The notes beneath the pieces are model-generated. The model was not told the DNA's origin, did no database searches, and saw only the letters and a program-made list of their open reading frames with translations. Both the position numbers and the translations under genes were made by a program. A stretch of 64,000 nt of DNA from Scalesia atractyloides (lineage: Eukaryota; Streptophyta; Magnoliopsida; Asterales; Asteraceae). Within the stretch, counting starts at the first letter, position 1, and each line of letters opens with the position of its first letter. Below, one piece after another: positions 1-10,195 of the stretch. The DNA lies in the NCBI GenBank assembly GCA_947069175.1, contig CAMTDV010000018.1, positions 46,884,869 to 46,948,868 of the forward strand. Direction: 5' to 3'.

Positions 1-625
1 ATGCGGAATTCGACTTCTCTCACAGGAGGGAGTCCTGAAATGTCGTCGGGAAAGACTTGTGGGAATTCTTTCACAACTGGGATATCTTCGAGTTTCTTCT
101 CCTTGTTTCCTTTTTTGACGACGTGAGTTAGGAATGCGACATAGTTCTTGCGGAGATATCTTCGGGCTTGAAGGCAGGACATTAATTTGAGTCCTTTCGA
201 AGGGGTTTCCCAAAAATACGTAGGGTCTGACCGTCTGCAAGAGGAATGCGAATGAACTTTTCACGGCACACTACTTCAGCGTGATGCTGGCTGAGCCAGT
301 CCATACCGATTATAACATCGAAGCTTCCCAACTTCATAGGAATGAGGTCAATTGGAAAATCGTGATCGTTTAGAGTGAGGGTACAATTGCGTATAATAGA
401 ATTTAATGAAACGGGTTTTCCGTCAGCAACTTCCACCGTTAGAGATTCCATGAGATTAACACGAGTTTGGTTGAGGATAGGTTCAAATTCTAAGGACACA
501 AAGCTCTTATCCGCACCAGTATCGAATAATATGGATGCATAATTACCATTGATGAGAAACGTACCGTTGACCACGTTGTTGTCAGCCCTGGCTTGTTTGG
601 CATTGATATTGAAATAAAAATTCAT
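1..625 (-). pseudogene. Ty3/gypsy pol fragment: aspartic protease to start of the RT linker
   Basis: Minus-strand translation gives a retropepsin-like domain with the catalytic DTGA motif, a 'NNVVNGT' lead-in and a 'GSFDVIIGMDWL' block. These match the protease of the gypsy element at 11.4-12.1 kb in this same window. After the domain the reading frame shifts near position 195. The other frame continues with the conserved 'FPDDISGLPPVREVEFR' linker and runs off the left edge of the window, where reverse transcriptase would follow. At about 610 the similarity stops abruptly, so gag is absent. The piece is truncated and frameshifted and cannot encode a working polyprotein. It belongs to the same lineage as the large element but is a separate, older insertion. 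Confidence 0.85.
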
Positions 626-691
626 ATTTTATACATATTTTTTTTGAGGTGTTAATCATAATAAAATTCATATTTTATACATATTTTTTTT
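614..691. repeat. Direct duplication of a ~30 bp AT-rich segment
   Basis: A segment of the type 'aaattcatatttta..catatttttttt' occurs at 614-645 and again at 661-691, with only about 15 bp between the copies. It lies exactly where the truncated protease fragment ends and the LTR candidate begins. It therefore probably marks an insertion or repair junction, though it is too long for an ordinary LTR target duplication. Confidence 0.6.
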
Positions 692-1948
692 GTTCACACA
701 ACCGATCATTTAAATACGTATTTATACGCAAACCGACACAATTATACGTATAAATACTTATACGCACATCCTCAATACTTGAATTATACTTTTATACTTT
801 TTATATACTCAATTACATAATATATACTCAAGATATACTAAGAAATACACCAATCATCTTTCCACCTCATCAATCCTTTTCTACTTTTTTTAACCAATCA
901 TATTTCAACATTTTTCACCTCCTTTCTCCACCAATCATCTTTTCAATCCTCTTCCACCTTTTTTAACCAATCATATTTCACAATTTTCCACATTTTCTAC
1001 TTATAAATACCAACCTCCTTCTACCATTTTCTTCACACCATTTTCTCTCAATTTCTCTAATTCTCTCAATCTCTCTAAATTAAGAATTCTAAAAGGACAC
1101 TAAGTGTTACAACCATTATTCTCTCAACCTCTCTACTTCTCTCAAATCTTCCAAGCAGGGAAGAGAACTCTAAGAGTTCGAAAAGAAAACACTAAGTGTT
1201 TTAAAGAAATCTTGAAGATCCAACCTCCAACTCTTCACGGAATCACCAAAGGAAGCTTCGCAAAAATGTGAGCATACTTGACCCTTTTTACGCTTTAACG
1301 CATTTTTGGGTGCAACATGTATACAAAATCCATGTTATGCAATCGGTTATAATTAAATACTCAAGCCATTGAACGCGTTCATTGTTATGCTTAGGTAGTT
1401 TATGCTTGTTAGTTTCAACTTGTATTCTCATGATATTGTTATGCTTAGTTGTTATGCATGTTATTTAAATATTTTAATTATATACTATTTGCTATGCGTA
1501 AGTTATTCATGTATGCTCGTTTCAACTTGAATATAAAACGCCATGTAGATTTGGGACAAAATTTTATACATATACTTATATTCAAACTTGTATGCTCGCC
1601 AGTGCTTTTGTACTGATCTATACTTTTATTACATGTTGCAGGATTGTGAGAGATGAATCTAGTAGGATTGCCTAGAAACACATTTAAATTTTAATGTTCA
1701 TTGTATTTTAATTTATTTTCAATCCTGTTGTATCTCAATTTCAATACTTGTACAAAAATCATTTTAATGAAATGAAATTTATTTATTTGAATACTTATTG
1801 TACATTTTCATTTTAAACTTGTGGTGTTCCTAGTTCAAGCAACGTAAAAAGTAATTATTAAATAAGTGTCACAATTAGTGTTATGAAGTCTCTTGCAATC
1901 TCGTTTTCGTCTTATCCCGATGTTTCCGCCATCGGTTGGGGTGTGACA
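691..1948 (+). mobile_element. LTR (solo or orphan), plus strand, related to the 5.4-16.8 kb element
   Basis: The segment starts TGTTCACAC and ends GGTGTGACA, so the ends form a short TG..CA inverted pair. A TATA-type box (TATAAATACC) lies near 1003 after several CCAAT motifs. The stretch 1266-1320 ('catacttgaccc...tttttgggtg') and the last ~35 bases are clearly related to the matching parts of the LTR at 5372-7732 read on the minus strand. No primer binding site follows the right end and the flanking 5-mers differ, so this is an orphan LTR with an uncertain left boundary. It lies in the orientation opposite to the protease fragment on its left and so is not that element's own LTR. Confidence 0.55.
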
Positions 1949-4140
1949 CTAGTCACTGACTACGCTCGTTACGGACGACTCGGATGATAAAATAAAAATA
2001 TAATACATTTACGACTCGTTACAGATAGTTAAGGACGATGCTTGTTACGGACGACTCGGACGATAAAATAAAAACATTATATATTTACGACTCGTTACGG
2101 TCAATGCTTTATATCATCATACCAACTCGTTACGAAGTCGACACTGATCACTGATCCTAATGACGACTTTTGTTCAATCGTTGCCACGTTCCACTTTTTG
2201 GCTGTAAAACCTTTCAAAAAGAAAGATAAAACTGAACGATATGATAAGAGTTTGAAAAGAACTACAAACTTAAAAAATTTATGTACCTTAACCATTGTAT
2301 ATAAAGCCTTAACATTCTCATCATTCTTGATATGATCACGAACAGGCTGCATTCAGAATAAATAATGTTGAGGAAATAAACTTATTAAATTCTAATAGAA
2401 AACATACAAAATCTTGTTTAAGACCTTTTTATAGAGTGGGTTTTAGGTGAACAAGTGTTTTCCTAACCCGCCAATATGGTCACCTCTGGTGCAGATATAG
2501 ACGTTTTATGTATTGTTAAAGATATAATTCTTCCCATACATACAAACATTTGAACATCTCCATCCAAGATGTGATTAATATGCAGATTTCTTATCCAGTA
2601 CGCTATGCTTATCTTCACTTTTGCATGCTTCGAAGAAATGACCTGCATCCGTAAACATAAGTTTAATTGAATAGATGATGAACAATTGCATGTTTTTAAA
2701 AATACAATTCAAAAGTTACCTCGGAAATTGTTGTGGATAAAGTTGACCAGTAAACTGTTGTGTTGCGTATTCCAATTGACCAAGCCAATGCATGGTACTG
2801 ATTCTCACAGTTTACCCATCGTTTACAGATTTAGTAATGTCAACCCAAGCTTGTTCATTTGTTTGGCACTTCCCAAATGAGATCGGCAAGTCATTAATCA
2901 TGAAACTTGTGTAATGTTATATACATGCTTTTAAGTTGTGAAGACTGAAAAACATATATTTACATAAAAAAATGGGATCAATTAGTTGTAAAAAAGATAT
3001 TTACCTCTGGTGGAGTAAATGATGGTTAAAATAAAATGATTATATATTCTTATAATAATATTCCCTTTAAAATATTATATTAACGACTCGTTAGTTAAAA
3101 TAAAAATATTATACATTTACGACTCGTTACGACTCGAACGACGCTAGTTACAGACGACTCGGAGGATAAAATAAAAAATATTATATATTTACGACTCGCT
3201 ACGGACTCAACGCTAGTTACGGACAACGCTCGTTATGGATGACTCGGACGATATAATAAACATATTATATATTTACGACTCGTTACGGACTCGATGCAAG
3301 TTACGGACGTACACTCGTTACGAACGACTCGGACAATAAAATAAAAATATTATATATTTACGACTCGTTACGGACTCGATGCAAGTTACGGACGTACGCT
3401 CGCTACGGACGACTCGGAGGATAAAGATATTATATATTTTACGACTCGTTAAGGAGTTGACGCTAGTTACGGACGACTCAGGCGATAAAATAAAAATATT
3501 ATATATTTACGACTCGTTACGGACTCGACGCTCGTTGCGGACGACTCGGACAATAAAGTAAATATATTATATATTTAAAACTCGTTACCGACTCGATACA
3601 AGTTACGGACGTACGCTCGTTACGGACGACTCAGATGATAAAATAAAAATATTATATATTTACGACTCGTTACGGAGTCATCGCTAGTTATGGAGTACGC
3701 TCTTTACGGACGACTCGGAAGATAAAATAAAAATATTATATATTTACGACTCGTTACGGACTCGATGCAAGTTACGGACATATGCTCGTTAGAACGACCT
3801 GGACGATAAAATAAAAATATTATATATTTATGACTCGTTACGAACTCGACGCTAGTCATTGACTACGCTCGTTACGGACGACTCGGACGATAAAATTAAA
3901 ATATTGTATATTTTACGACTCGTTACGGAGTCGACGCTAGTTACGGTCGACTCGGACGATAAAATAAAAATATTATATATTTACGATTCGTTACGGACTC
4001 GATGCTTGTTACGGACGTACGCTCATTACAGATGACTCGGATGATAAAATAAAAAAAATACATATTTACGACTCGTTACGGTGTCATCGCTAGTTAAAGA
4101 CGCGCTCGTTACGGACGACTCAGACGATAAAATAAAATGT
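1949..4140. repeat. Interrupted tandem repeat array, unit about 66-86 bp
   Basis: Units of the type 'cgactcgttacggactcgatgc..' followed by an AT-rich tail 'ataaaataaaaatattatat' repeat head to tail. Between 3190 and 4090 the phrase 'tatatttacgactcg' recurs at spacings close to 82-86 bp or 66-71 bp. There are thus two unit classes, the short one lacking one 'ttacggacgtacgctcg' submodule. About two units lie at 1949-2110 and at least twelve at 3066-4140. The stretch 2112-3065 between them does not belong to the array. No long open frame is plausible here. Confidence 0.85.
2112..3065. other. Non-array insert with exon-like segments, unrecognised
   Basis: This stretch interrupts the tandem array. 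On the minus strand, about 2289-2347 looks like a short exon (upstream TGCAG, open for 20 codons, then AAG|GTACAT). A second open stretch lies near 2463-2648. I do not recognise the protein. It may be a captured or dying gene fragment, for example from a Helitron or Pack-MULE, but no element ends were identified. Confidence 0.3.
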
Positions 4141-4789
4141 AAGTATGTTACTTTGAATTGTGAAGTTGCTAAATTGTTCGTGTTCGTTTAAAACCTACAA
4201 CATCAAAAAAAAATGTAAGTATGTTACTTTGAATTGTGAAGTATAATTATGAAAATGGATCACCAGCTAAGTATGTTGCTATTCTATGCATCAGAACCTC
4301 AAAAGATCATACCGAGTCAGATTTTTTTCCGATTCAGCGCCTGAGTTTGCTGCTTTTGCATTCGGGGCAACATTTTTTGTACTTGACTCGACCTTTTTTG
4401 TATTTGCCTCAGCTTCCACCTAGTGCCTGTATCGCAAATATATATGATGTCTGTATATAAGTAGTGCCTGTATCAGAGTTAATTCGTGTGAGGCCTGCAA
4501 AAGCATATGCTTGCCCTTCAACCAACTCTGATTGCTGCAATAACAACATATAAATCCATAACCATTAAAATCAAGCAACAGAAACTTCTGTCATCGATAT
4601 TCTTTGCCTATTGCTTATTATTATAATTATTATTATTTTGTTAAGATCCATAATTGACATTTAAAAACATGGACTTTCCTTGAAGGTAGAATGACACTAA
4701 ACAATACCGTTTCATGTTTGCGATATTCCTCCAAAGAAAGCGTAACTCCACTTTCCGGTTCGTTCGCAGTCCCGTGAAGTACCATAAAA
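4141..4789. other. No gene recognised; possible further part of the captured fragment
   Basis: A ~40 bp phrase 'gaattgtgaagt..aaattgttcgtgttcg' at 4155-4195 recurs in inverted form near 18310-18352. The remainder gives short frames on both strands without a recognisable domain. Confidence 0.3.
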
Positions 4790-4839
4790 AGAACCTATGT
4801 TTTAAGTTTAATTACAAAAGAACCATAGGGATTTGTTCT

Positions 4840-5205
4840 ATGAGCCATTTAGTGCTGTCTAACTCCTTTAATACTTGTTGCTTCGCTTCTTCGGCTGCTT
4901 CAGTAACGGAATCTCCTCGTTTGTTTTCTGAAGTTCTTGTTCTATATACCTGCGTTTCTGCACTGCCACATAAAAATTTCTAAAATACCCTTCGAAATTA
5001 AATAATATATGGCAGTTTTCGAGGTTGAAGAAGATTATACCTCGGCAATTTGGGCTTTCCGGTCAACAGTCCCACTGAACTTCGAATCAGTTTCTTTAAC
5101 GGATTCGAAAGGTGAAGCGGTATAGATATCACCTATTATTGAGCTCGTGTTCTTGGGACTAACCGTCTGAACATGATTGTCGTTACTTTCAAGAGTAGCA
5201 TCGTT
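4840..5205 (-). pseudogene. WEB1/PMI2-type coiled-coil protein, frameshifted gene fragment
   Basis: Two minus-strand segments together match the N-terminal conserved part of the plant WEB family (weak chloroplast movement under blue light 1; DUF827 coiled coil). The first, ending at 5041 with a GAG|GTATAA donor, reads 'YTASPFESVKETDSKFSGTV'. The second begins near 4962 after an acceptor and carries 'RRYIEQELQKTNEEIP', then, in another frame, 'EAAEEAKQQVLKELDST'. Intact family members need a single frame here, so there is at least one indel. Functional relatives are 600-900 residues, so this is a small fragment. Family members act in the cytosol in light-driven chloroplast movement, but this piece cannot. 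It may have been carried here by a transposon. Confidence 0.7.
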
Positions 5206-5244
5206 TTGTTTTTATGCAGATGTTTCTCAAGCTCAAACTATAGT

Positions 5245-5370
5245 ATAGATTATTATAATTATTATTATTATTATTATATAGGTAGAGGATCCTCTAAAAA
5301 AGACTAAAAGTGTGAGAAGGATAAGAAAGATTATGGTGATGACACATGTCCCTATCTATTTTATTAGTAA
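5245..5370 (+). mobile_element. Left end of a MITE-like element split by the gypsy insertion
   Basis: After a (TTA)n microsatellite, 5276-5340 ('aaaagtgtgagaaggataagaaag') is an imperfect inverted copy of 17585-17650. The large LTR element lies between them. The simplest reading is one older element of roughly 1 kb whose left tip is here and whose body is at 16777-17650. Confidence 0.5.
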
Positions 5371-5371
5371 G

Positions 5372-7732
5372 TGTCACACCCCAACCGATGGCGGAATCAT
5401 CGGGGCGCGGCACTAAGCGAACCAGATTGTATCACGAGAAATTCCACAACACTATTTCAACGACTATATTTAAACGCCAAATCCCATACTTTCGACATAC
5501 AATCCTCAAATAACATTGCAGAATATCATAATTCTCATATCCAGTTTAATAATCTCTAGATTTATTACAAAACGTTTTTAAAGCATGAATCTAAGACTAA
5601 GCAAAACTACATCCAAAGCATCCAAGCTAAAATCCTCAACCTGTTAAATATGTTAAAATACAAGTCAATACAATTAAGTAAAGGTGAGCATACAGGTTTA
5701 AGTAATACTAGCATAATAGGGAAAACGTTCGCGAAATAGTCTAATTACATATCATGATACACCAAAACACATCACACAAAACTAAGCATATTTCTCATGC
5801 TAACTTCCGTAAAAAGGCTAGCGCGTCCATCCTGACTAGACCCCGTCGGGTGTTAGCCACACTATAGTACCATACTAGCTAAGGAGGCAAGTTAACGAAA
5901 ATAAGTTCCTAGTCATATGTTTCTAGTATCACGTATTGAGCATATATGATCAGATCATTCGCGTGTGATAAACTGTTTGATTTGTGAGGTGATTATGATA
6001 GAGGAACATATGTAACACCCAAAAAGTGCATTGAAAATGAAAACGGGTCAAGTATACTCACAGTCGGTGCGTTTAGAATGAAGAAGACGATTATTGGTAG
6101 ACGAAGAAAAGCGTTGGATCAGCCTGCATACGCGAATGGGAGTGCATCAGTCTCCGAAAAGCTGAAACGGTGAAGTTTGACTTGGGCAGTAGGAAAGTTC
6201 GGCCGAACTTGTATGTAAATATACAAGTTCGAGCGAACTTGTGAGGAACTGCTGTGTTTTGAGACAAGTTCGGGCGAACTTGTTAAGTTTCTCAAGAAAA
6301 CTTGACAAGTTCGGTCGAACTTGTGTAGAGGGTTAATAGGCTTTGCAAGTTCGGCCGAACTTGTGAAGTTTCCTGAGAAACTTGACAAGTTCGAGCGAAC
6401 TTGGGGGTTCTGTTGAAGGTTTTGACTCAAGTTCGGCTGAACTTGACCCAAAGGGTGCAAGTTCAAGCGAACTTGACATGTTGAGCTGTATAAAATCAGT
6501 AAATCTCGAGCGAACTTGATGTTTTCGGGTCTAAAATCTTGCGTTTTCGCGTCGTTTGCTGAGTAAATCGAGTGCATCCCTCCAACCGTAAGCCACTGAG
6601 TAAAGCTTAGGCTGGAGAGGTCTTTTGGAGCGAACTTCGTCATTTTACATAAACTCGGGCTAATCCGGGCGAACTTGACGGTTCGTACGGGTTAGTCCAG
6701 CTTGTGTAAAGTGACGATTTCCTCCTTCTGCTTTCGGATATGAGATCTAGCTTCGACAACGCCTCGTTCCACTCAAAAGTGAATGAAACATACGTCATTA
6801 GTCCGAAAATGGTGTAAAAATCAAGGATTTAAAAGGTTTTGCTCAGATCTAGTATAGATCTGAGTGAAAACAAATTTTTTTATGGAAAAAGATGAAGATT
6901 TTCATAAACATAAGAGATTTGAAGAAAACGAAGGCAAAGCCTTGTGAAAAATTGTTGTAAACTGTTGTAAAACGTTGATGAACATCATTGTAGTTGAAAT
7001 CGGGTTGATTCTTACTTAGAAAACAAAGGGTTTCGGGTTTGAGAGCTCTGGGCGAACTTGCAGCAAGTTCAAATGAGAGAATAGAGTTGAGTATTTATAG
7101 GTGAAGGCAAAAAGTGAGCTGGTGGAAGTCAAGTTCGGTCAAACTTGCAACTTGCTAGATATCCAAGAGATTTATGTCAAGTTCGGCCGGAACTTGCTGA
7201 TTCTGTGAGGAATCAGGCAAGTTCGAGAGAACTTGAGGGGGGGTGGGGAGTTTGTGTTTTGGCCAGCCAAGTTTGGTGGGGGTGGGGAGTTTGTGTTTTG
7301 GCCAGCCAAGTTTGGCCGAACTTGGGATCACCCAAGTTCGAGCGAACTTGTCCAAATGTTGGGTTTTCTTCGTTTACTTCGCGTTAAGAGTTCGTTTGGC
7401 GATTCGGTTTGTATTAGATAATTATATTAAGCGTTATAGGCGATATAATAGTGCGATTTAGCGATTCGAGAGTGTGAGAGCGATGCGATAGCGAGCGTAA
7501 TCATAACCATAAACGTACATAACACATAAATAAAATAAAACCATATAATTAACTGCGATTTGCGATGCGATGAGATTAGGGATGCGTTTAATAAGCGATT
7601 AGATGCGATATAATTGAAATAAAACATATTTAATTTAACATAACTTTCTTATAAACGAATCCCGAGATTACAAGCGATAGATACAATGGAAAATAAAAGA
7701 AAAATATAACAACGAAAATCGGAGTTGTTACA
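5372..7732 (-). repeat. 3' LTR of the Tekay-like element (2361 bp)
   Basis: The ends read TGTCACACC...GTTGTTACA on the plus strand. The LTR contains about 14 copies of an 18 bp palindrome of the form CAAGTTCGGNCGAACTTG: most at 6190-6480, the others at 7040-7350. A minus-strand TATA box lies at 7091-7099. A 174-codon minus-strand frame (6119-6643) runs through the first palindrome block and is partly preserved in the other copies. I regard it as a by-product of the repeats more than a proven protein. Confidence 0.88.
7091..7099 (-). promoter_or_regulatory. TATA box of the 3' LTR
   Basis: TATAAATAC on the minus strand, about 640 bp inside the U3 edge. The same box is at the equivalent place in the other two LTR copies (16167-16175 and 63103-63111), so it is a good candidate for the Pol II start of the element. 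Confidence 0.6.
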
Positions 7733-7879
7733 TTAAGGGTAAGATGGTAATTTACCCCATGTCACTTTCCAATGGTAATTTAAGTAGTGGTCTTAACAAA
7801 GAGGTGCGGGTAGTTCAAGTAGTGGTCGTAACAAGCGATAGATACAATGGTAATTTAAGTAGTGGTCGTAACAAAGAGG
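7733..7879 (-). repeat. Scrambled 3' end of the internal region with a ~75 bp duplication
   Basis: The block 'aatggtaatttaagtagtggtc' is present near 7771 and again near 7848. Between them lies an 18 bp piece 'aagcgatagatacaatgg' that also occurs in the adjacent LTR near 7672. Read on the minus strand, the block encodes the C-terminal residues of pol (YPHLFV...) followed by stops, so the end of pol was partly duplicated. The base composition next to the LTR is not that of a normal polypurine tract. Confidence 0.7.
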
Positions 7880-8776
7880 TGTAACACCCCTGCCCCTCGT
7901 TATCACCAATATTGTCCGCTTTGCCCCTGATGGGTGGCCCATCCAAGAACTCACGGCTTTGTTTTTGGTTGCCCTGGTGGAGACTTCCCAGGAGTCACCC
8001 ATCCTAGTACTACTCCCACTTGAGCACGCTTAAATGTGGAGTTCTCCTCTCATCCACTAGTATGAAGCCCAAAACGCGTTGGTGATTTTAGAGGTAGCGC
8101 ATTACTTATGAACCAGGAATCTCTCCTGTCCACGGACGATGTTAGGATGTATGCCATTAGGTGTTATAATCACCCCCCTAAGGGACTCATCGTCCTCGAT
8201 GAGGTTTTGCCCCAACATGTAGGAGGTTGCCATTATCCTCGATGAGGTTTTTTGCCCCACATTTGGGAGGTTTCCATTAGGTGTTACAATCACTCTCCTA
8301 AGGGACTCATCGTCCTCGATGAGGTTTTGCCCCAACATCCCGAACGGCACAGGAGTGGCTCTGATACCACTCTGTAACACCTCTGCCCCTCGTTATCACC
8401 AATTTTGTTCGCTTTGCCCCCGATGGGTGGCCCATCCAGGAACTCACGACTTTGTTTTTGGGCCCTGGTGGAACTTCCCAAGAGGTCACCCATCCTAGTA
8501 CTACTCCCCTTGTGCACGCTTAACTGTGGAGTTCTCCTCTCATCCACTAGCATTAAGCCCAAAAGGCGTTGGTGATGTTAGAGGTAGGGCATTACTTATG
8601 AACTAGGAATCTCTCCTGTCCACGGACGATGTTGGGAGGTATGCCATTAAGTGTTATAATCACCCCCTAAGGGACTCATCGTCCTCGATGAGGTTTTTCC
8701 CCAACATGTAGGAGGTTGCCATTATCCTCGATGAGGTTTTTGCCCCACATTTGGGAGGTTGCCATTAGGTGTTACA
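7880..8776 (-). mobile_element. TRIM (miniature LTR retrotransposon) nested in the pol 3' end
   Basis: Two similar LTRs, 7880-8288 and 8373-8776, both begin TGTAACACC and end GGTGTTACA. They enclose only 84 bp. That internal piece holds a perfect 12-base primer binding site for initiator tRNA-Met (8358-8369) beside the right LTR and a purine-rich stretch beside the left LTR, so it has everything a TRIM needs and no coding capacity. It interrupts the last codons of the host pol: the plus-strand phrase AGGTGCGGG follows the right LTR, and AGGTG ends the left flank with a TG merged into the LTR start. That fits a 5 bp AGGTG target duplication. Confidence 0.85.
8358..8369 (-). other. TRIM primer binding site (tRNA-iMet)
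   Basis: The minus strand reads TGGTATCAGAGC, the standard complement of the initiator methionine tRNA 3' end, three bases inside the right TRIM LTR. Confidence 0.85.
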
Positions 8777-8779
8777 AGG

Positions 8780-10195
8780 TGCGGGTACTTAGCCTTCATG
8801 TCACTTCCAATTCCCAAGTGAACTCCGCGCCGCGTTTGCCTTCCCATCGGACCTTCACGATAGGGATGCGAGAGCGTCGTAGTTTCTTGGTTTCTCGGTC
8901 CATGATCTCGACAGGCTTTTCCATGAAATGGAGAGTCTCGTTGATTTGTAGATCTTCGAGAGGTACATGGAGATTCTCTTCGGTTAGGCATTTCTTAAGG
9001 TTAGACACGTGGAAAGTCGGATGAACGTTATTAAGTTCCGCTGGTAGTTCGAGACGATAGGCTACTTTACCGATCCTTTCCAGAATCTTAAAGGGACCTA
9101 CGTATCGAAGCGCTAGCTTTCCTTTTTTCCCGAAGCGGACCACTCCCTTCCAAGGTGCAACCTTTAGGAGAACGTGATCTCTCGCTTCGAACTATAGGGT
9201 CTTGCGGCGTTTATCGGCGTAACTCTTTTGTTGACTCCGAGCTTTCAAGAGATTGTCTCTGATCTGGAGTATCTTGTTTGTCGTTTCTTGAATCAGTTCG
9301 GGACCGGTGATTTGTGCTTCTCCGATCTCGTGCCACGCAATAGGCGATCGACATTTTCTTCCATACAGTGCCTCAAAAGGAGCCATTTGAATGCTGGTAT
9401 GATAACTATTATTGTACGAGAATTCGATTAAAGGTAAATGCGTATCCCAATTACCACCAAAATCTATGATGCACGCACGAAGCATGTCTTCGAGGGTGCG
9501 GATCGTGCGCTCAGTCTAACCGTCGGTTTAAGGGTGAAAAGCGGTACTGAGATTGAGAATAGTACCGAGAGCGGATTGAAAAGTCTCCCATAGACGTGAA
9601 GTAAAGCGACCATCTCGGTCATAGATGATGTCACGAGGCATCCCGTGTCGACAAATGACTTCGTCGATATAGATTCGGGCTAACCGTTCTACCTTAAAGT
9701 CTTCTCGTATAGCAATAAAGTGCGCAGATTTAGTAAGACGATCAACGATAACCCAAATGCTATCGTGACTAGAGGAAGGGTGAGGGAGTTTCGTAATAAA
9801 GTCCATGGCTATACTTTCCCATTTCCACATCGGGATTCGGGTTGTTCGAGCAAGCCAGAGGGCCTTTGATGTTCGGCTTTAACTTTCGAACAAGTTAAGC
9901 ACTTCGAGACATATACGGCGATATCCTTTTTCATGCCCGGCCACCAGTACTTAGGACGAAGGTCCTGGTACATCTTGTCGGCTCCAGGGTGAATGGAATA
10001 TCGAGATTTAAGAGCTTCGGTCATTAGCAATTCACGGAGATTATCACGGCTGGGAATCCAAATGCGATTGAGATAATAATAGATACCGTTAGGTTTAACA
10101 ACGAGCTGAGTTTCGGAACCACATTTTATTTCTTCTTGCAGGGTATTCTCGTTAAAACAAGCGAATTGGGCGGAGCGAATCATGATTTCGAGATC
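8780..10195 (-). pseudogene. Integrase with chromodomain-like C-terminus, degenerate
   Basis: In order on the minus strand: an HHCC-type zinc domain ('HPGADKMYQDLRPKYWWPGM', then CLTC), the core with its first catalytic Asp in 'AMDFITKLP' and second in 'YDRDGRFTS', the 'NNSYHTSIQMAPFEALYGR' block, a GPF segment and a chromodomain-like tail ('VEIMDRETKKLRRSRIP'). The Glu region is damaged: near 9515-9535 two glutamine codons have become TAA and TAG just before 'TERTIRTLED'. Another TAG lies near 9192. A one-base loss near 8808 shifts the frame before 'MKAKYPHL'. Inactive. The domain inserts the DNA copy; chromodomain tails direct chromoviruses to heterochromatin. Confidence 0.88.

Noticed and set aside
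1949..4140. CRISPR-like repeat-spacer structure
   Set aside because: Adjacent units are alike over their whole length with no unique spacers, so it is a minisatellite.
7145..7461. Gly/Trp-rich plus-strand frames
   Set aside because: They read through the LTR palindromes and a short G-rich duplication; antisense to the element and not conserved in the other LTRs.
8102..8562. Overlapping minus-strand frames of about 90 codons
   Set aside because: They lie in the TRIM LTRs and only repeat because the LTRs are duplicated.
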